A stretch of DNA of 64,000 nt from Microbacterium allomyrinae (GCF_020682705.1 NZ_JAGTTN010000001.1:992001-1056000); one strand, 5' to 3'. Shown: positions 26,533 to 35,398, counted from the first letter of the stretch. The notes: a model not told the origin generated them from the letters alone. Numbers and translations are program-made.

Positions 26533-27848
26533 GCGGGCACGTGCACGACCTGGTCGGCGTCGGCGTCGGCCCGTTCAATCTGGGGCTTGCGTGCCTGGCC
26601 GAGCCGCTCGGGCTCGATGCGGTGTTCCTGGATCGCGCCGACGGGTTCCGCTGGCACCACGGCATGATGATCGAGGGCGCCACCATCCAGGTCCCCTTCC
26701 TCGCCGACCTCGTCACGATGGCCGACCCGACGAGCGAGTTCTCGTTCCTCAACTGGCTCAAGCACACCGGCCGCCTGTACCCGTTCTACATCCGCGAGAA
26801 CGTCTATCCGCTGCGCGCCGAGTACGACGCGTACTGCCGGTGGGCGGCGGCGCGGCTGACGAGCCTGCACTGGAACCACGAGGTCGTCGCCATCGAGCAC
26901 GACGTCGAGGACGACGTGTACATCGTGCGCGCCATGCGCACCGACACCGGCGAGCAGCGCGAAGTGCGCGCGCGCCACGTCGTGGTCGGCGTCGGCACCC
27001 GCCCGACCATGCCCCAGTCGCTGCGGCGGCTCGGCGGTCCGGTGATCCACAGCTCGGAGTACGTGCAGAACCGCGAAGCGCTGCGCTCAGCCGGATCGGT
27101 CACCGTCGTCGGCAGCGGGCAATCGGCCGCCGAGATCTACCGCGACCTGCTCGACGGCATCCGTGAAGGCGGGTACCGCGTGGACTGGGTGACCCGCTCG
27201 CCGCGGTTCTTCCCCATGGAGTACACCAAGCTCACCCTCGAGATGACCTCGCCCGAGTACACCGATCATTTTCACGCCTTGCCATTGGGTCTGCGACAGC
27301 ACCTCGGCCGCGAGCAGCGCGGGCTCTACAAGGGCATTTCGGGCGAGCTGATCGACGACATCTACGACACGCTCTACCGGCTGAGCGTCGACGGCCCGGT
27401 ACCCACGACCCTGCTCACCGACACCGAGGTCCTCGCCGCGGAGTGGAACGGCGAGCGCTATCGACTGCGGCTGCGTCACGGGCAGCTCGACCGAGAGCAC
27501 GAGCGCGAGACCGAGGCGCTGGTGCTCGCCACCGGGTACGCCGCCGAGACCCCGCCGTTCCTTGCACCGATCGCCGATCTGCTCGACTGGGACGGCCTCG
27601 GCCGACTCGCCGTCGCACGCGACTACAGCGTCGACGGCGGGCGCGGGCGCGTCTTCGTGCAGAACGGCGAAGAGCACACTCACGGGCTGACCGCGCCCGA
27701 TCTGGGCTTCGGCGCGTGGCGCAACTCCTCCATCCTGGCCGCGGTCACCGGTCGTGAGGTGTATCCGATCGAGCGGCGCATCGCCTTCCAGCACTTCGGC
27801 GTCCCCGACGATGCGCTCGCACCTGCCGCGATCGGAGTCGCGCGATGA
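26529..27848 (+). CDS. desB: FAD-dependent diamine N-monooxygenase (DesB-like)
   Basis: This 439-residue member of the lysine/ornithine N-monooxygenase family has the FAD motif GVGVGPFNLGLACLAEP at the N-terminus, the NADPH motif VVGSGQSAAEIYRDLL mid-chain, and the C-terminal ATGY motif (VLATGYAAETP). It hydroxylates the terminal amine of cadaverine (or another diamine) to give the N-hydroxy group later acylated to a hydroxamate. Start GTG overlaps the decarboxylase stop. The family is certain and the substrate is inferred from desABCD order. Confidence 0.9.
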   Translation: MSGHVHDLVGVGVGPFNLGLACLAEPLGLDAVFLDRADGFRWHHGMMIEGATIQVPFLADLVTMADPTSEFSFLNWLKHTGRLYPFYIRENVYPLRAEYDAYCRWAAARLTSLHWNHEVVAIEHDVEDDVYIVRAMRTDTGEQREVRARHVVVGVGTRPTMPQSLRRLGGPVIHSSEYVQNREALRSAGSVTVVGSGQSAAEIYRDLLDGIREGGYRVDWVTRSPRFFPMEYTKLTLEMTSPEYTDHFHALPLGLRQHLGREQRGLYKGISGELIDDIYDTLYRLSVDGPVPTTLLTDTEVLAAEWNGERYRLRLRHGQLDREHERETEALVLATGYAAETPPFLAPIADLLDWDGLGRLAVARDYSVDGGRGRVFVQNGEEHTHGLTAPDLGFGAWRNSSILAAVTGREVYPIERRIAFQHFGVPDDALAPAAIGVAR

Positions 27849-28441
27849 GCGTCCTGGCGGGGCTCGACGTGTCGATCATCGGTGCGGATCCGCGGCGCGA
27901 CGCCCCGACGCTGCAGCGATGGCTGGCCGATCCGCACGGTGCGTTCTGGGGCATGGACGGGCTCGACGTCGACGCCGTGAGCGACTATCTCACCGGCGTG
28001 GTGACGGATCCGCATCAGGATGCCTGGCTCGGACTGGTCGACGCGGTTCCGACCTTCTTCGCCGAGACGTACGACCCGGCGACCGTGCTGCTGCGAGGCA
28101 TCCACGATCCTGTTCCCGGCGACCTCGGCATGCACGTGCTCATCGCTCCGCCCGGACCGCACCCGGTTCACGGCCTCACCGACGCCGTGTTCGACGCGGT
28201 CATGAGGTGGTGCTTCGACGAGTTGGGCGCGGCGCGCATCGTGGTCGAGCCGGATGCCCGCAACGACCGCATCCGCCGCAAGAACCTCCGCGCCGGCTTC
28301 ACCGAGCTGCGCTACGTCGCGATCGACGACGGTGCGCACACCAAGACCGCGGTCCTGTCGGTCTGCACCCGCGACGACTTCGCCGGCTCCGAGCTGGCAC
28401 GAGCCGAGCGAGATCTGCTCGCACCGGGAGGACGCGCATGA
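27845..28441 (+). CDS. desC: GNAT acyltransferase for hydroxamate formation (DesC-like)
   Basis: The 198-residue protein belongs to the IucB/RhbD-type GNAT group, recognisable by WLADPHGAFWGMDGL near the N-terminus and by VVEPDARNDRIRRKNLRAGF in the acyl-CoA binding segment. It should transfer acetyl, succinyl or other acyl groups from CoA to the N-hydroxydiamine. Its ATG overlaps the monooxygenase stop, and its own stop overlaps the NIS synthetase start. A paralogue lies at the end of the same operon. Confidence 0.88.
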   Translation: MSVLAGLDVSIIGADPRRDAPTLQRWLADPHGAFWGMDGLDVDAVSDYLTGVVTDPHQDAWLGLVDAVPTFFAETYDPATVLLRGIHDPVPGDLGMHVLIAPPGPHPVHGLTDAVFDAVMRWCFDELGAARIVVEPDARNDRIRRKNLRAGFTELRYVAIDDGAHTKTAVLSVCTRDDFAGSELARAERDLLAPGGRA

Positions 28442-30219
28442 TCGCGCCTGCATCGCACCTGACAGCCGAGAACCTCGAGGCGGCGCAGCGTCATCTCGTG
28501 GCCAAGGCGATCGCCGAATTCAGCCACGAGCGGCTGCTCTCGCCCGAGCCCTTCGACGACGGCTGGCGCGTCCGCGCACCGCACGCAGGAACCGAATACC
28601 GTTTCACCGCCACCAGGACCGCGCTCGAGCACTGGATCGTCGACGAGGCGGGCTTGACCCGTCTCGTCGACGGCGTCCCGGCCCCGCTCGACGCACAGGA
28701 GCTGATCCTCGAACTGCAGCCGGTGCTGGGCCTGTCGGACGCGCTCCTGCCGATCTACCTCGAGGAGATCGCCTCGACGCTCGCCGCTGCAGCGTTCAAG
28801 ATCGCACAGGGCGGCCCGTCGGCCGACGAACTGACGCGCGCCGACTTCCCCACGATCGAGTCGGCCATGACCGAGGGGCACCCCGGCTTCGTCGCCAACA
28901 ACGGCCGGATCGGGTTCGGGGTATCGGCCCACGCGGTCTTCGCTCCCGAGGCCGGACGGGAGTTTCGGATGGTGTGGCTCGCAGCGCGGCGATCGGCGTC
29001 GCATCTGGCACTCGGCGAAGGGCTGGACGAGGCATCCCTCCTGTCGGTCGAACTGAGTGCAGAGGAGCGCGAGCGGTTCGCGGCACGGCTGTGCGACGTC
29101 GGCGAGGACCCGCAGGCGTATCACCTGCTGCCGGTGCACCCGTGGCAATGGGACAACCGGATCGCCGTCACCTTCGCGCCCGACATCGCCCGGCGGGATC
29201 TCGTGCTGATCGGCGAGAGCGAGGACGAGTACCGCGCGCAGCAGTCGGTGCGCACGATGCTCAACGTCACGCACCCGAACCGCCACTACGTCAAGACCGC
29301 CCTGTCGGTGCAGAACATGGGCTTCCTCCGCGGACTGTCGCCGGCGTACATGCGGGTGACTCCGGCGATCAATGACTGGGTCGCCGACCTCGTCGCGAGC
29401 GATGAGACGCTGCGCGAGTCGGGGTTCCGCGTGCTGCGCGAACGCGCCTCGATCGGGTACACCGGCGACCCGTACCACCGGACGCCGTCGTCGTCGACCC
29501 ATCGCAAGATGCTCGCCGCACTCTGGCGCGAGAGCCCCGTGCCGCTGGTGTCCGAGAGTGAGCGCCTCGCCACGATGGCGTCGCTGCTGCACCGCGATCC
29601 GTCGGGAGCGTCGGTGGCGACCGCCCTGATCCGCGCGTCGGGCATCCCGGCCGCCGAGTGGGTGCGCGCGTACCTGCGCGCGTACCTGCGCCCGCTCGTG
29701 CACTGCCTGCTCGCACACGACCTCGCCTTCATGCCCCACGGCGAGAACCTCATCCTCATCCTCGAGGAACACGTGCCGACGGGCGTCTTCATGAAGGACA
29801 TCGGCGAGGAGGTCGCCCTCCTCGCCGAGCGCAGCGTCACCGACGACGTCCGCCGGATCATTTCGCCGGTCGATGATCAGGAGAAGGCTCTCGCGATCTT
29901 CACCGATGTCTTCGACGGCGTGCTGCGCCACCTCGCGGGCATCCTGCACGTGGACGGCACCCTGCCCGAGAGCGAGTTCTGGCGGATCGCGGCCGAGACC
30001 GTCGACGAGCACGCCGCCGAGCATCCGGATCTGGATTCCCTCGTCGATCTGCGCGCCGACACGTTCGCGCACTCGTGCCTCAACCGCCTGCAACTGCGCA
30101 ACACCCTGCAGATGGTCGACCTCACCGACCAGTCCGCGTCGCTGATCTACGCCGGCACGCTCGACAACCCGATCGCGCGCGCCCGCACCCTCGCGGGCGC
30201 CGGGTCCGTGGGAGTCTGA
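28438..30219 (+). CDS. desD: NIS siderophore synthetase, IucA/IucC family (DesD-like)
   Basis: The 593-residue protein is normal for DesD. Landmarks include EGHPGFVANNGRIGFG, HPWQWDN, the ATP-site segment SSSTHRKM, KTALSVQNMGFLRG and MPHGENLILILEEH. Such enzymes use ATP to adenylate carboxylates and condense them with amines, here oligomerising and cyclising hydroxamate monomers to desferrioxamine-type products. ATG 28438 has GGAGG upstream inside desC. A C-terminal FhuF-like reductase domain is not seen. It is followed 4 nt later by an acylase-family gene. Confidence 0.92.
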   Translation: MIAPASHLTAENLEAAQRHLVAKAIAEFSHERLLSPEPFDDGWRVRAPHAGTEYRFTATRTALEHWIVDEAGLTRLVDGVPAPLDAQELILELQPVLGLSDALLPIYLEEIASTLAAAAFKIAQGGPSADELTRADFPTIESAMTEGHPGFVANNGRIGFGVSAHAVFAPEAGREFRMVWLAARRSASHLALGEGLDEASLLSVELSAEERERFAARLCDVGEDPQAYHLLPVHPWQWDNRIAVTFAPDIARRDLVLIGESEDEYRAQQSVRTMLNVTHPNRHYVKTALSVQNMGFLRGLSPAYMRVTPAINDWVADLVASDETLRESGFRVLRERASIGYTGDPYHRTPSSSTHRKMLAALWRESPVPLVSESERLATMASLLHRDPSGASVATALIRASGIPAAEWVRAYLRAYLRPLVHCLLAHDLAFMPHGENLILILEEHVPTGVFMKDIGEEVALLAERSVTDDVRRIISPVDDQEKALAIFTDVFDGVLRHLAGILHVDGTLPESEFWRIAAETVDEHAAEHPDLDSLVDLRADTFAHSCLNRLQLRNTLQMVDLTDQSASLIYAGTLDNPIARARTLAGAGSVGV

Positions 30220-30223
30220 CGGG

Positions 30224-32380
30224 GTGGCAGAGGTCTACCGGGACGACCATGGCATCCCCCACATCCGCGCGACGGATGCCGGGGATCTCGCCGAAGCGCA
30301 GGGAGAGGTCACGGCGCGCGACCGCGGCTGGCAGATCGAGGTCGACCGCCTGCGGGCATCGGGACGCCTCGCCGAGCTCATCGGCGAGTCCGGCGTCTCC
30401 TGGGACGTGTTCGCGCGGCGCGCGCGCCTCGACGACACCGCCCGGCGCGCGTACGACACCCTCGACGCCGAGTCGCGCGAGTTCGTCCGCCGCTACACGG
30501 TGGGTGTGCGCCGAGGCATGAGCCCCGGCCGACGAGATCACGGCGAGGGTGCCGGCGATGTCGACGCGGGTGCCGACGCCGCAGAGTTTCACGAGCTGGA
30601 CCGGGTCTTCGGCGATCCGCGTGCGCTCACGCCGTGGAACGACCACGATCCGCTCGGTGTGCTGCACGTCGCCCACGCCCTGTTCTCGACATTCCCGCTG
30701 CTGCTGTGGCGCGAGCACGTGCGCGTGACGCTCGGCAACGAATGGGTCGACGTCTTCGCCGGGTACGGCGACGAGACGCTGCCCACGTCGGGCAGCAACG
30801 GGTGGGCGCTGCACGGCTCGCGGACCGGCAGCGGGATGCCGCTGCTCGCCGGCGACCCGCACCGCATGTTCGAGCTGCCCGGGGTGTACCAGCAGGTGCG
30901 ACTGGCGTGTGACGAGTTCGACGTGGTCGGCCTCGCCTTTCCCGGCGCGCCGGGTGTGCCGCACTTCGGGCACACGGGCGAGGCGGCCTGGGGCGTCACG
31001 AACGCGATCGCGCACAGCGTGGACGTGTTCCGTGAACGGCTGCGTGCCACGGCCGACGGCTACGACGCCCTCGGGCCCGACGGCTGGCGGCCGGTGGATC
31101 TCGAGCGGTCGGTCGTGCAGGTGCGCGGCGGCACCGATGTCGAGGTCGAGGCGCTCGAGACCGAGCGCGGCACGATCGTCACCGATCTTCACGACGGCGG
31201 GGAGCAGCACGGCGGCGAGCGCGGCGAGTTCGTCGCCTGGAGCATCCGGATGCCGGCCCGTGCGAACTCCGATCTCGGCGGGGCGGCCCTCCTCCCCCTT
31301 CTGCGCGCACGCACCGCCGGCGATGTCGTCGCTGCATTCTCGTCATGGGTCGATCCGGTGAACCGCGTGCTCGCCGCCGACCGCGAGGGAACCGTGCTGT
31401 CTGCGACCGTCGGAGTCACGCCCGACCGCGCACGCGACGAGCGGCGCCTGCCGCTGGCCGCCGAGACCGCGCACCCCGCTGCGGATCGCGGCGTCGTCGA
31501 CGCGATCTCCGTCACGACGGTCGCCGTCGACGCGAACGAGCGTCCGCCGGAGCGCGCCGGCATCGACCTCGGCTGGGCATACCCCTCGTCGCATCGCGCC
31601 GAGCGCATCGGCGAGCTGCTCGAGTCGCTCGGGCCTCGCACCGCCGCCCAGTTCGCGCCCATCTGGGCAGACACCGCCAGCGGTCAGGCAGCGGCGCTGC
31701 GCGGGCTGCTTCCGGCAGACGAGCTCGCACCGGCAGCGTCGAGGGTGCGCGACGCACTCGTCGCGTGGGACGGACGAATGGATGCCTCGTCCGCCGCAGC
31801 CGGGCGGTTCGCCGCCTGGCGCGGCGCGCTCGTGCGGCGCGTCGCCGCGCATCCCGCGCTGACGCCACTGCACCGTCCCCACGGATTCGGCCCCGTGTTC
31901 GACCCGTGGCTCGGCGCGACCGCCCAGGTCGCCGCCGCGCTCGTGCACCTGGTCGTGCACCCCGCGCTGCGTGACGAGATGCCCGCGATCGTCGCGGCCG
32001 CCCTGGAGGATGCGTCCGACGCGCCCCCATGGGGCGCGACGCATCGCCTGCTGCCCCTCCACGTCCTCGCGGGAGTGGACGGAAGCGAGAACCCGGGCGC
32101 CACCCTCGATGTCGACGTCTCGGGCGACGGCGACACCGTGCGCTGCACCGGTTCGACGCCGGGGCTCACCGACCGGGCGTGGCGCGGCTCGGTCGCACGC
32201 TGGGCGTGGGATCTCGCCGATCGCGAGGCGAGCCTGTGGAGCGTGCCGTTCGGCGCGTCCGGCGATCCGACGTCCCCGCATTTCGCCGATCAGCTCCCGG
32301 CGTGGGCCGACGCCCGCCCGACGCGCATAACGACCGACTGGGCGCTGCTGCGCCCCGACACATCCACGGGAGCCGCATGA
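30224..32380 (+). CDS. Penicillin-acylase family Ntn hydrolase in the siderophore operon
   Basis: This 718-residue protein begins with the family motif VYRDDHGIPHIRATDAGDLA. The autoproteolytic nucleophile is Ser191 in TSGSNGWALHGS, followed by GMPLLAGDPHRMFELPGVYQ, so a mature alpha/beta heterodimer is expected. There is no signal peptide, which differs from secreted penicillin G acylases and implies cytoplasmic action. A roughly 30-residue Gly/Asp-rich insertion at 100-130 interrupts the alpha chain. The gene is 4 nt after desD and overlaps a second GNAT gene. I recall extended Streptomyces des clusters with a penicillin-amidase-like gene and an extra acetyltransferase. The role may be acyl exchange or deacylation of hydroxamate siderophores; this is unproven. 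Confidence 0.85.
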   Translation: MAEVYRDDHGIPHIRATDAGDLAEAQGEVTARDRGWQIEVDRLRASGRLAELIGESGVSWDVFARRARLDDTARRAYDTLDAESREFVRRYTVGVRRGMSPGRRDHGEGAGDVDAGADAAEFHELDRVFGDPRALTPWNDHDPLGVLHVAHALFSTFPLLLWREHVRVTLGNEWVDVFAGYGDETLPTSGSNGWALHGSRTGSGMPLLAGDPHRMFELPGVYQQVRLACDEFDVVGLAFPGAPGVPHFGHTGEAAWGVTNAIAHSVDVFRERLRATADGYDALGPDGWRPVDLERSVVQVRGGTDVEVEALETERGTIVTDLHDGGEQHGGERGEFVAWSIRMPARANSDLGGAALLPLLRARTAGDVVAAFSSWVDPVNRVLAADREGTVLSATVGVTPDRARDERRLPLAAETAHPAADRGVVDAISVTTVAVDANERPPERAGIDLGWAYPSSHRAERIGELLESLGPRTAAQFAPIWADTASGQAAALRGLLPADELAPAASRVRDALVAWDGRMDASSAAAGRFAAWRGALVRRVAAHPALTPLHRPHGFGPVFDPWLGATAQVAAALVHLVVHPALRDEMPAIVAAALEDASDAPPWGATHRLLPLHVLAGVDGSENPGATLDVDVSGDGDTVRCTGSTPGLTDRAWRGSVARWAWDLADREASLWSVPFGASGDPTSPHFADQLPAWADARPTRITTDWALLRPDTSTGAA

Positions 32381-32985
32381 CTGCGACACGCACCGCACGG
32401 CTGATCAGCGGACGGGCCGGCGCACTCGTGCACACCGCCGACGATCCCGTCCTCGGGCGGATCGAGGTCGTCGTCCTCGACCCCGATGCCGACCTCGACG
32501 TGATCCACCGCTGGGTCACTGCCCCCGGCGCTGCATTCTGGGGACTCGCCGGGCACTCGCGCGAAGAGCTCCGCGACCTCTACGCCTACGTGGACGAGCT
32601 GCCCAGCCACCACGCGTTCCTCATCCGCCGCGAGAGCGAGCCGGTGGTGCTCCTGCAGACATACGAGCCCGAGAACGACCCTCTCGGCGACGCGTACGAC
32701 ACGCTGCCCGGCGATGTCGGCATCCACTTCCTGCTCGGCGCGCGGGGCGCACCCGTCGCGGGTTTCACGACCCGGATCGGCCACGTGATCGCGAGCTTCG
32801 TGTTCTCGCGGCCCGAGGTCGACCGGATCGTGATCGAGCCCGATGTCGACAACGACCGGGCGCTCGCGCGAGTGCGGCTCTTCGGCTTCGAGCACGGCCC
32901 GCACGTCGACCTGCCCGGCAAGACCGGCCAGCTCGCGTTCCTCACTCGCCAGCGCTGGGAGACGCTGAGCGCCGCGCTGGGGTAG
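32377..32985 (+). CDS. Second siderophore-type GNAT acyltransferase
   Basis: The 202-residue protein is paralogous to the DesC-like enzyme: both have an N-terminal W-x(4)-GAAFWGLAG/GAFWGMDG segment and a C-terminal IEPDVDNDRALARVRLFGF/VEPDARNDRIR segment. Its ATG overlaps the acylase stop (ATGA), so it completes the six-gene operon. Two acyltransferases in one pathway could give mixed acyl hydroxamates, or this copy could act on the substrate processed by the acylase. A short hairpin (CCCGAC and GTCGGG, 32996-33016) follows and may end the transcript. Confidence 0.82.
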   Translation: MTATRTARLISGRAGALVHTADDPVLGRIEVVVLDPDADLDVIHRWVTAPGAAFWGLAGHSREELRDLYAYVDELPSHHAFLIRRESEPVVLLQTYEPENDPLGDAYDTLPGDVGIHFLLGARGAPVAGFTTRIGHVIASFVFSRPEVDRIVIEPDVDNDRALARVRLFGFEHGPHVDLPGKTGQLAFLTRQRWETLSAALG

Positions 32986-33025
32986 CGCCGCTCAGCCCGA
33001 CCGGCACACCGTCGGGGACCCGCAC

Positions 33026-33068
33026 TATCCTCGTCGTCATGCGCAGTCGACGGGGCGTGCGGCGGTGA
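33026..33068 (+). promoter_or_regulatory. Possible leaderless mini-ORF coupled to dinB
   Basis: TATCCT (33026-33031) resembles a minus-10 box placed 7 nt before ATG 33039, so that ATG could be the first base of the transcript. It opens a nine-codon frame (MRSRRGVRR) whose TGA at 33066-33068 overlaps the GTG start of the polymerase as GTGA. This suggests translational coupling. A clear minus-35 is lacking. Confidence 0.35.
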
Positions 33069-34144
33069 GCGGCGAGGCCGCCCGCTGGGTGCTGCACGTC
33101 GACCTCGACCAGTTCATCGCCGCAGTCGAGGTGCTGCGGCATCCGGAGCTTGCAGGCCGGCCCGTGATCGTGGGCGGGCGAGGCGACCCCACCGAGCGCG
33201 CGGTCGTCTCGACGGCGTCGTACGAGGCGCGAGAGTTCGGAGTCGGCTCTGGGATGCCGCTGCGCATCGCCGCGCGGAAGATCCCGGATGCCGTCATCCT
33301 GCCGGTCGACGCCGAGACGTATCTCGCGGCATCCGAGCAGGTCTTCGCGACAGTGCGCGCACAGCCCGGAGCCGTGGTGCAGGTTCTCGGCTGGGACGAG
33401 GCGTTCGTCGGCATCGTGAGCGACGATCCGGAAGGCTACGCGCGGCGACTCCAGCGCGCGGTGCTCGACGAGACCGCGCTGCACTGCAGCGTCGGGATCG
33501 GCGACACCCTCGTGCGCGCCAAGGTCGCGACCGGGTTCGGGAAGCCTCGCGGGGTCTTCCGGCTCACCCGCGGGAACTGGCTCGCCGTGATGGGAGACCG
33601 GCCCACCATCGAGCTGTGGGGCGTGGGCTCGAAGGTGTCGAAGCGACTCGTCGGGCTCGGCATCCGCACGGTCGCCGAACTGGCGAGCGCCGACGAGGCT
33701 GCGCTCGTGACCGAATTCGGGCCGAAGATGGGCCTCTGGTATCGCCAGCTCGGTCGCGGCGACGGATCATCCGAGGTCGACGACACCCCATGGGTGGCGC
33801 GAGGGCACAGCAAGGAGACGACGTTCCAGGTCGACCTCGCCGATCGCGGCGACATCGAGCAGGCGGTGCGCGACCTGCTCGCCCAGGTGCTCGCCGACGT
33901 CGCGTCCGATGACCGGCCCGTCGTCGGACTCGGACTCAAGGTGCGCTACGCACCGTTTCTCACCAAGACGTTCACGAAGCGGATCCCCGCAACCCGCGAC
34001 CACGACGCGGTGCTCGCTCGCGTCATGGAGATGGTCGCCAGGATCGAACCCGACCGTCCGATCCGCCTCCTCGGCATCCGCGCAGAGATGGCGATGCCCG
34101 ATGACGCTCGCGAAGGACATACGCCCACGCGCGGCGGGTGGTGA
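33065..34144 (+). CDS. dinB: DNA polymerase IV, DinB2-type, with non-aromatic steric gate
   Basis: The 359-residue Y-family polymerase starts at GTG 33065; no in-frame start lies closer upstream. Catalytic acidic residues are present: Asp13 in HVDLDQFIAAVE and the DE pair in LGWDEAFVG. Fingers and thumb segments (GVGSKVSKRLVGLGIRTVAEL, little-finger HSKETTF) are normal. The WVLHVDLDQF and GWDEAFV motifs match mycobacterial DinB2 rather than DinB1. The position after DQF that is Phe or Tyr in most family members is Ile18 here and Leu14 in Mycobacterium smegmatis DinB2, an enzyme known to admit ribonucleotides. No clear beta-clamp motif is seen at the short C-terminus. It performs error-prone bypass synthesis; ribonucleotide use is an inference. 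Confidence 0.9.
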   Translation: MSGEAARWVLHVDLDQFIAAVEVLRHPELAGRPVIVGGRGDPTERAVVSTASYEAREFGVGSGMPLRIAARKIPDAVILPVDAETYLAASEQVFATVRAQPGAVVQVLGWDEAFVGIVSDDPEGYARRLQRAVLDETALHCSVGIGDTLVRAKVATGFGKPRGVFRLTRGNWLAVMGDRPTIELWGVGSKVSKRLVGLGIRTVAELASADEAALVTEFGPKMGLWYRQLGRGDGSSEVDDTPWVARGHSKETTFQVDLADRGDIEQAVRDLLAQVLADVASDDRPVVGLGLKVRYAPFLTKTFTKRIPATRDHDAVLARVMEMVARIEPDRPIRLLGIRAEMAMPDDAREGHTPTRGGW

Positions 34145-34244
34145 CGGCAGGCTCCGCGGCGGGCGTCTTCGAGTTGCCCTCGACGTCGGTCACGCTCGCG
34201 CTAAGCGTGTCAGTGCCGGGTGCGAGCGTGCACTCGTCCGTACT
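34140..34244 (-). pseudogene. Relic of a secreted-protein Ig-like domain
   Basis: Translated on the minus strand, this stretch reads CTLAPGTDTLSASVTDVEGN followed by SKTPAAEPAVTT. That closely follows the end of bacterial Ig-like repeats (C-L-PGT-TV-A-ATD-AGN-S-P). There is no start, no signal peptide and no room for the rest of a gene: it overlaps the 3' ends of dinB and the serine hydrolase. It looks like a leftover of a deleted surface or glycosidase gene. Confidence 0.4.
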
Positions 34245-35385
34245 CGCGCAGCGCGACCTGCTCCAGTTCGCGCGAGGGCGCAGACCCCGCACCGCCGATG
34301 TCGCTGCGGTTCACCATCAGCACGAGCGTGGTCCGGTTCACGGAATCGATGACCAGATGGCTGCCCCATGCACCGCTCCAGCCCCAGGCACCCGGCGCCT
34401 TCACGTCGTTTCCGACGACCTCGACGATGACTCCCAGTCCCCACTCGAGACCATGCCCCATCGCTCGGGCACCCGCGGACCGCTCGGCTGACATCGCCTC
34501 GACGCTGGAGCGTTTCAGGATTCGGGTCCCCTCCAGTTCACCGCCGCCGCCGAGCATCCGGGCGAAGCGATCGAAATCCCAGGCCGTGCCGTAGAGCCCG
34601 GCCGCACCGGACGCGAGGCCGACCGGGGTCATCGACAGCGCGTCAGGGGATGCGCTCTCGTCACGCAGCACCCCGTCGACGAGCCCGTACAGCGTGACCA
34701 GACGGCGATGCTGCTCTGCGGTGAGGACGAACGTGGTGTCGGTCATTCCCAACGGGTCCAGGATGCCCGCCCGCAGCGCGCTGTGCAGGTCGACGCCGGT
34801 GCACACCTCGACGACGCGGCCGAGCACGTCGAATCCCACCTGCGGGCTGTAGCCGGCGCTCTCGCCGGGCTGGGCATCCGCCGGGATCGTCGTGTACGCA
34901 TCGACCCGCTCGGCGAGAGTCTGGCCTGGCATGCGGACGGCGTCGATCAGGCCCGCACTGTGCGGGCCGTGCCCCAGACCGCTCGAATGGGTCAGCAGGT
35001 CTCGAATGGTCACGGGGCGGATGGCGTCGACGATGCGCATGCCCGCTCCGGCTTCGGACGGCGACGACCAGTTCGTCGGCACGCCTTCGGCGACCATCGT
35101 CGACGCGTAAGAGGGGATGAAGACTGCGACCGGGTCGTCCAGCCGCACCAGCCCCGTCTCCACGAGCTGCAGGATCGCGACGGCGACAACCGGCTTGGTC
35201 AGGGAGGCCTGGCGGAACACCGATCGAGCGGTGACCTCGCGTCGGCGTTCGATGTCGGCCCAGCCGATCACCGCCTCCTCCACGAGTGCGCCCCGCTGAC
35301 GGAACCGCAGCGCAGCGCCCGCCACCTCCCCTGCGTCGACGAAGCGCCGGAGGGTCGCCGCGAGCGGGCGGTCGTCCGTGTTCAT
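34210..35385 (-). CDS. Serine beta-lactamase-like hydrolase
   Basis: This 391-residue class-C/esterase-type family protein is taken from ATG 35385, which fits family N-termini. The nucleophile motif is S61-L-T-K64 (RQASLTKPVV), the tyrosine motif is YSP in ESAGYSPQVGF, and GWSGAWGSH is near the KTG-equivalent position. No signal peptide is present. It lies 13 nt after the GH78 stop and probably closes the rhamnoside operon, where it could be a carbohydrate esterase or deacetylase-like hydrolase. Beta-lactam resistance is not suggested. Confidence 0.82.
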   Translation of the reverse strand: MNTDDRPLAATLRRFVDAGEVAGAALRFRQRGALVEEAVIGWADIERRREVTARSVFRQASLTKPVVAVAILQLVETGLVRLDDPVAVFIPSYASTMVAEGVPTNWSSPSEAGAGMRIVDAIRPVTIRDLLTHSSGLGHGPHSAGLIDAVRMPGQTLAERVDAYTTIPADAQPGESAGYSPQVGFDVLGRVVEVCTGVDLHSALRAGILDPLGMTDTTFVLTAEQHRRLVTLYGLVDGVLRDESASPDALSMTPVGLASGAAGLYGTAWDFDRFARMLGGGGELEGTRILKRSSVEAMSAERSAGARAMGHGLEWGLGVIVEVVGNDVKAPGAWGWSGAWGSHLVIDSVNRTTLVLMVNRSDIGGAGSAPSRELEQVALREYGRVHARTRH

Positions 35386-35398
35386 CGGCGTCCCGATG

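Noticed and set aside
29660-29700. Tandem repeat giving RAYLRAYLRPL in the DesD-like protein
   Set aside because: The segment aligns with the normal family sequence (RAYVxxYLPPL-like) without extra length, so it is not an expansion.
34210-35385. Antibiotic-resistance beta-lactamase
   Set aside because: SxxK-type fold is shared with esterases; no signal peptide and an operon position after glycosidases make a metabolic hydrolase more likely.
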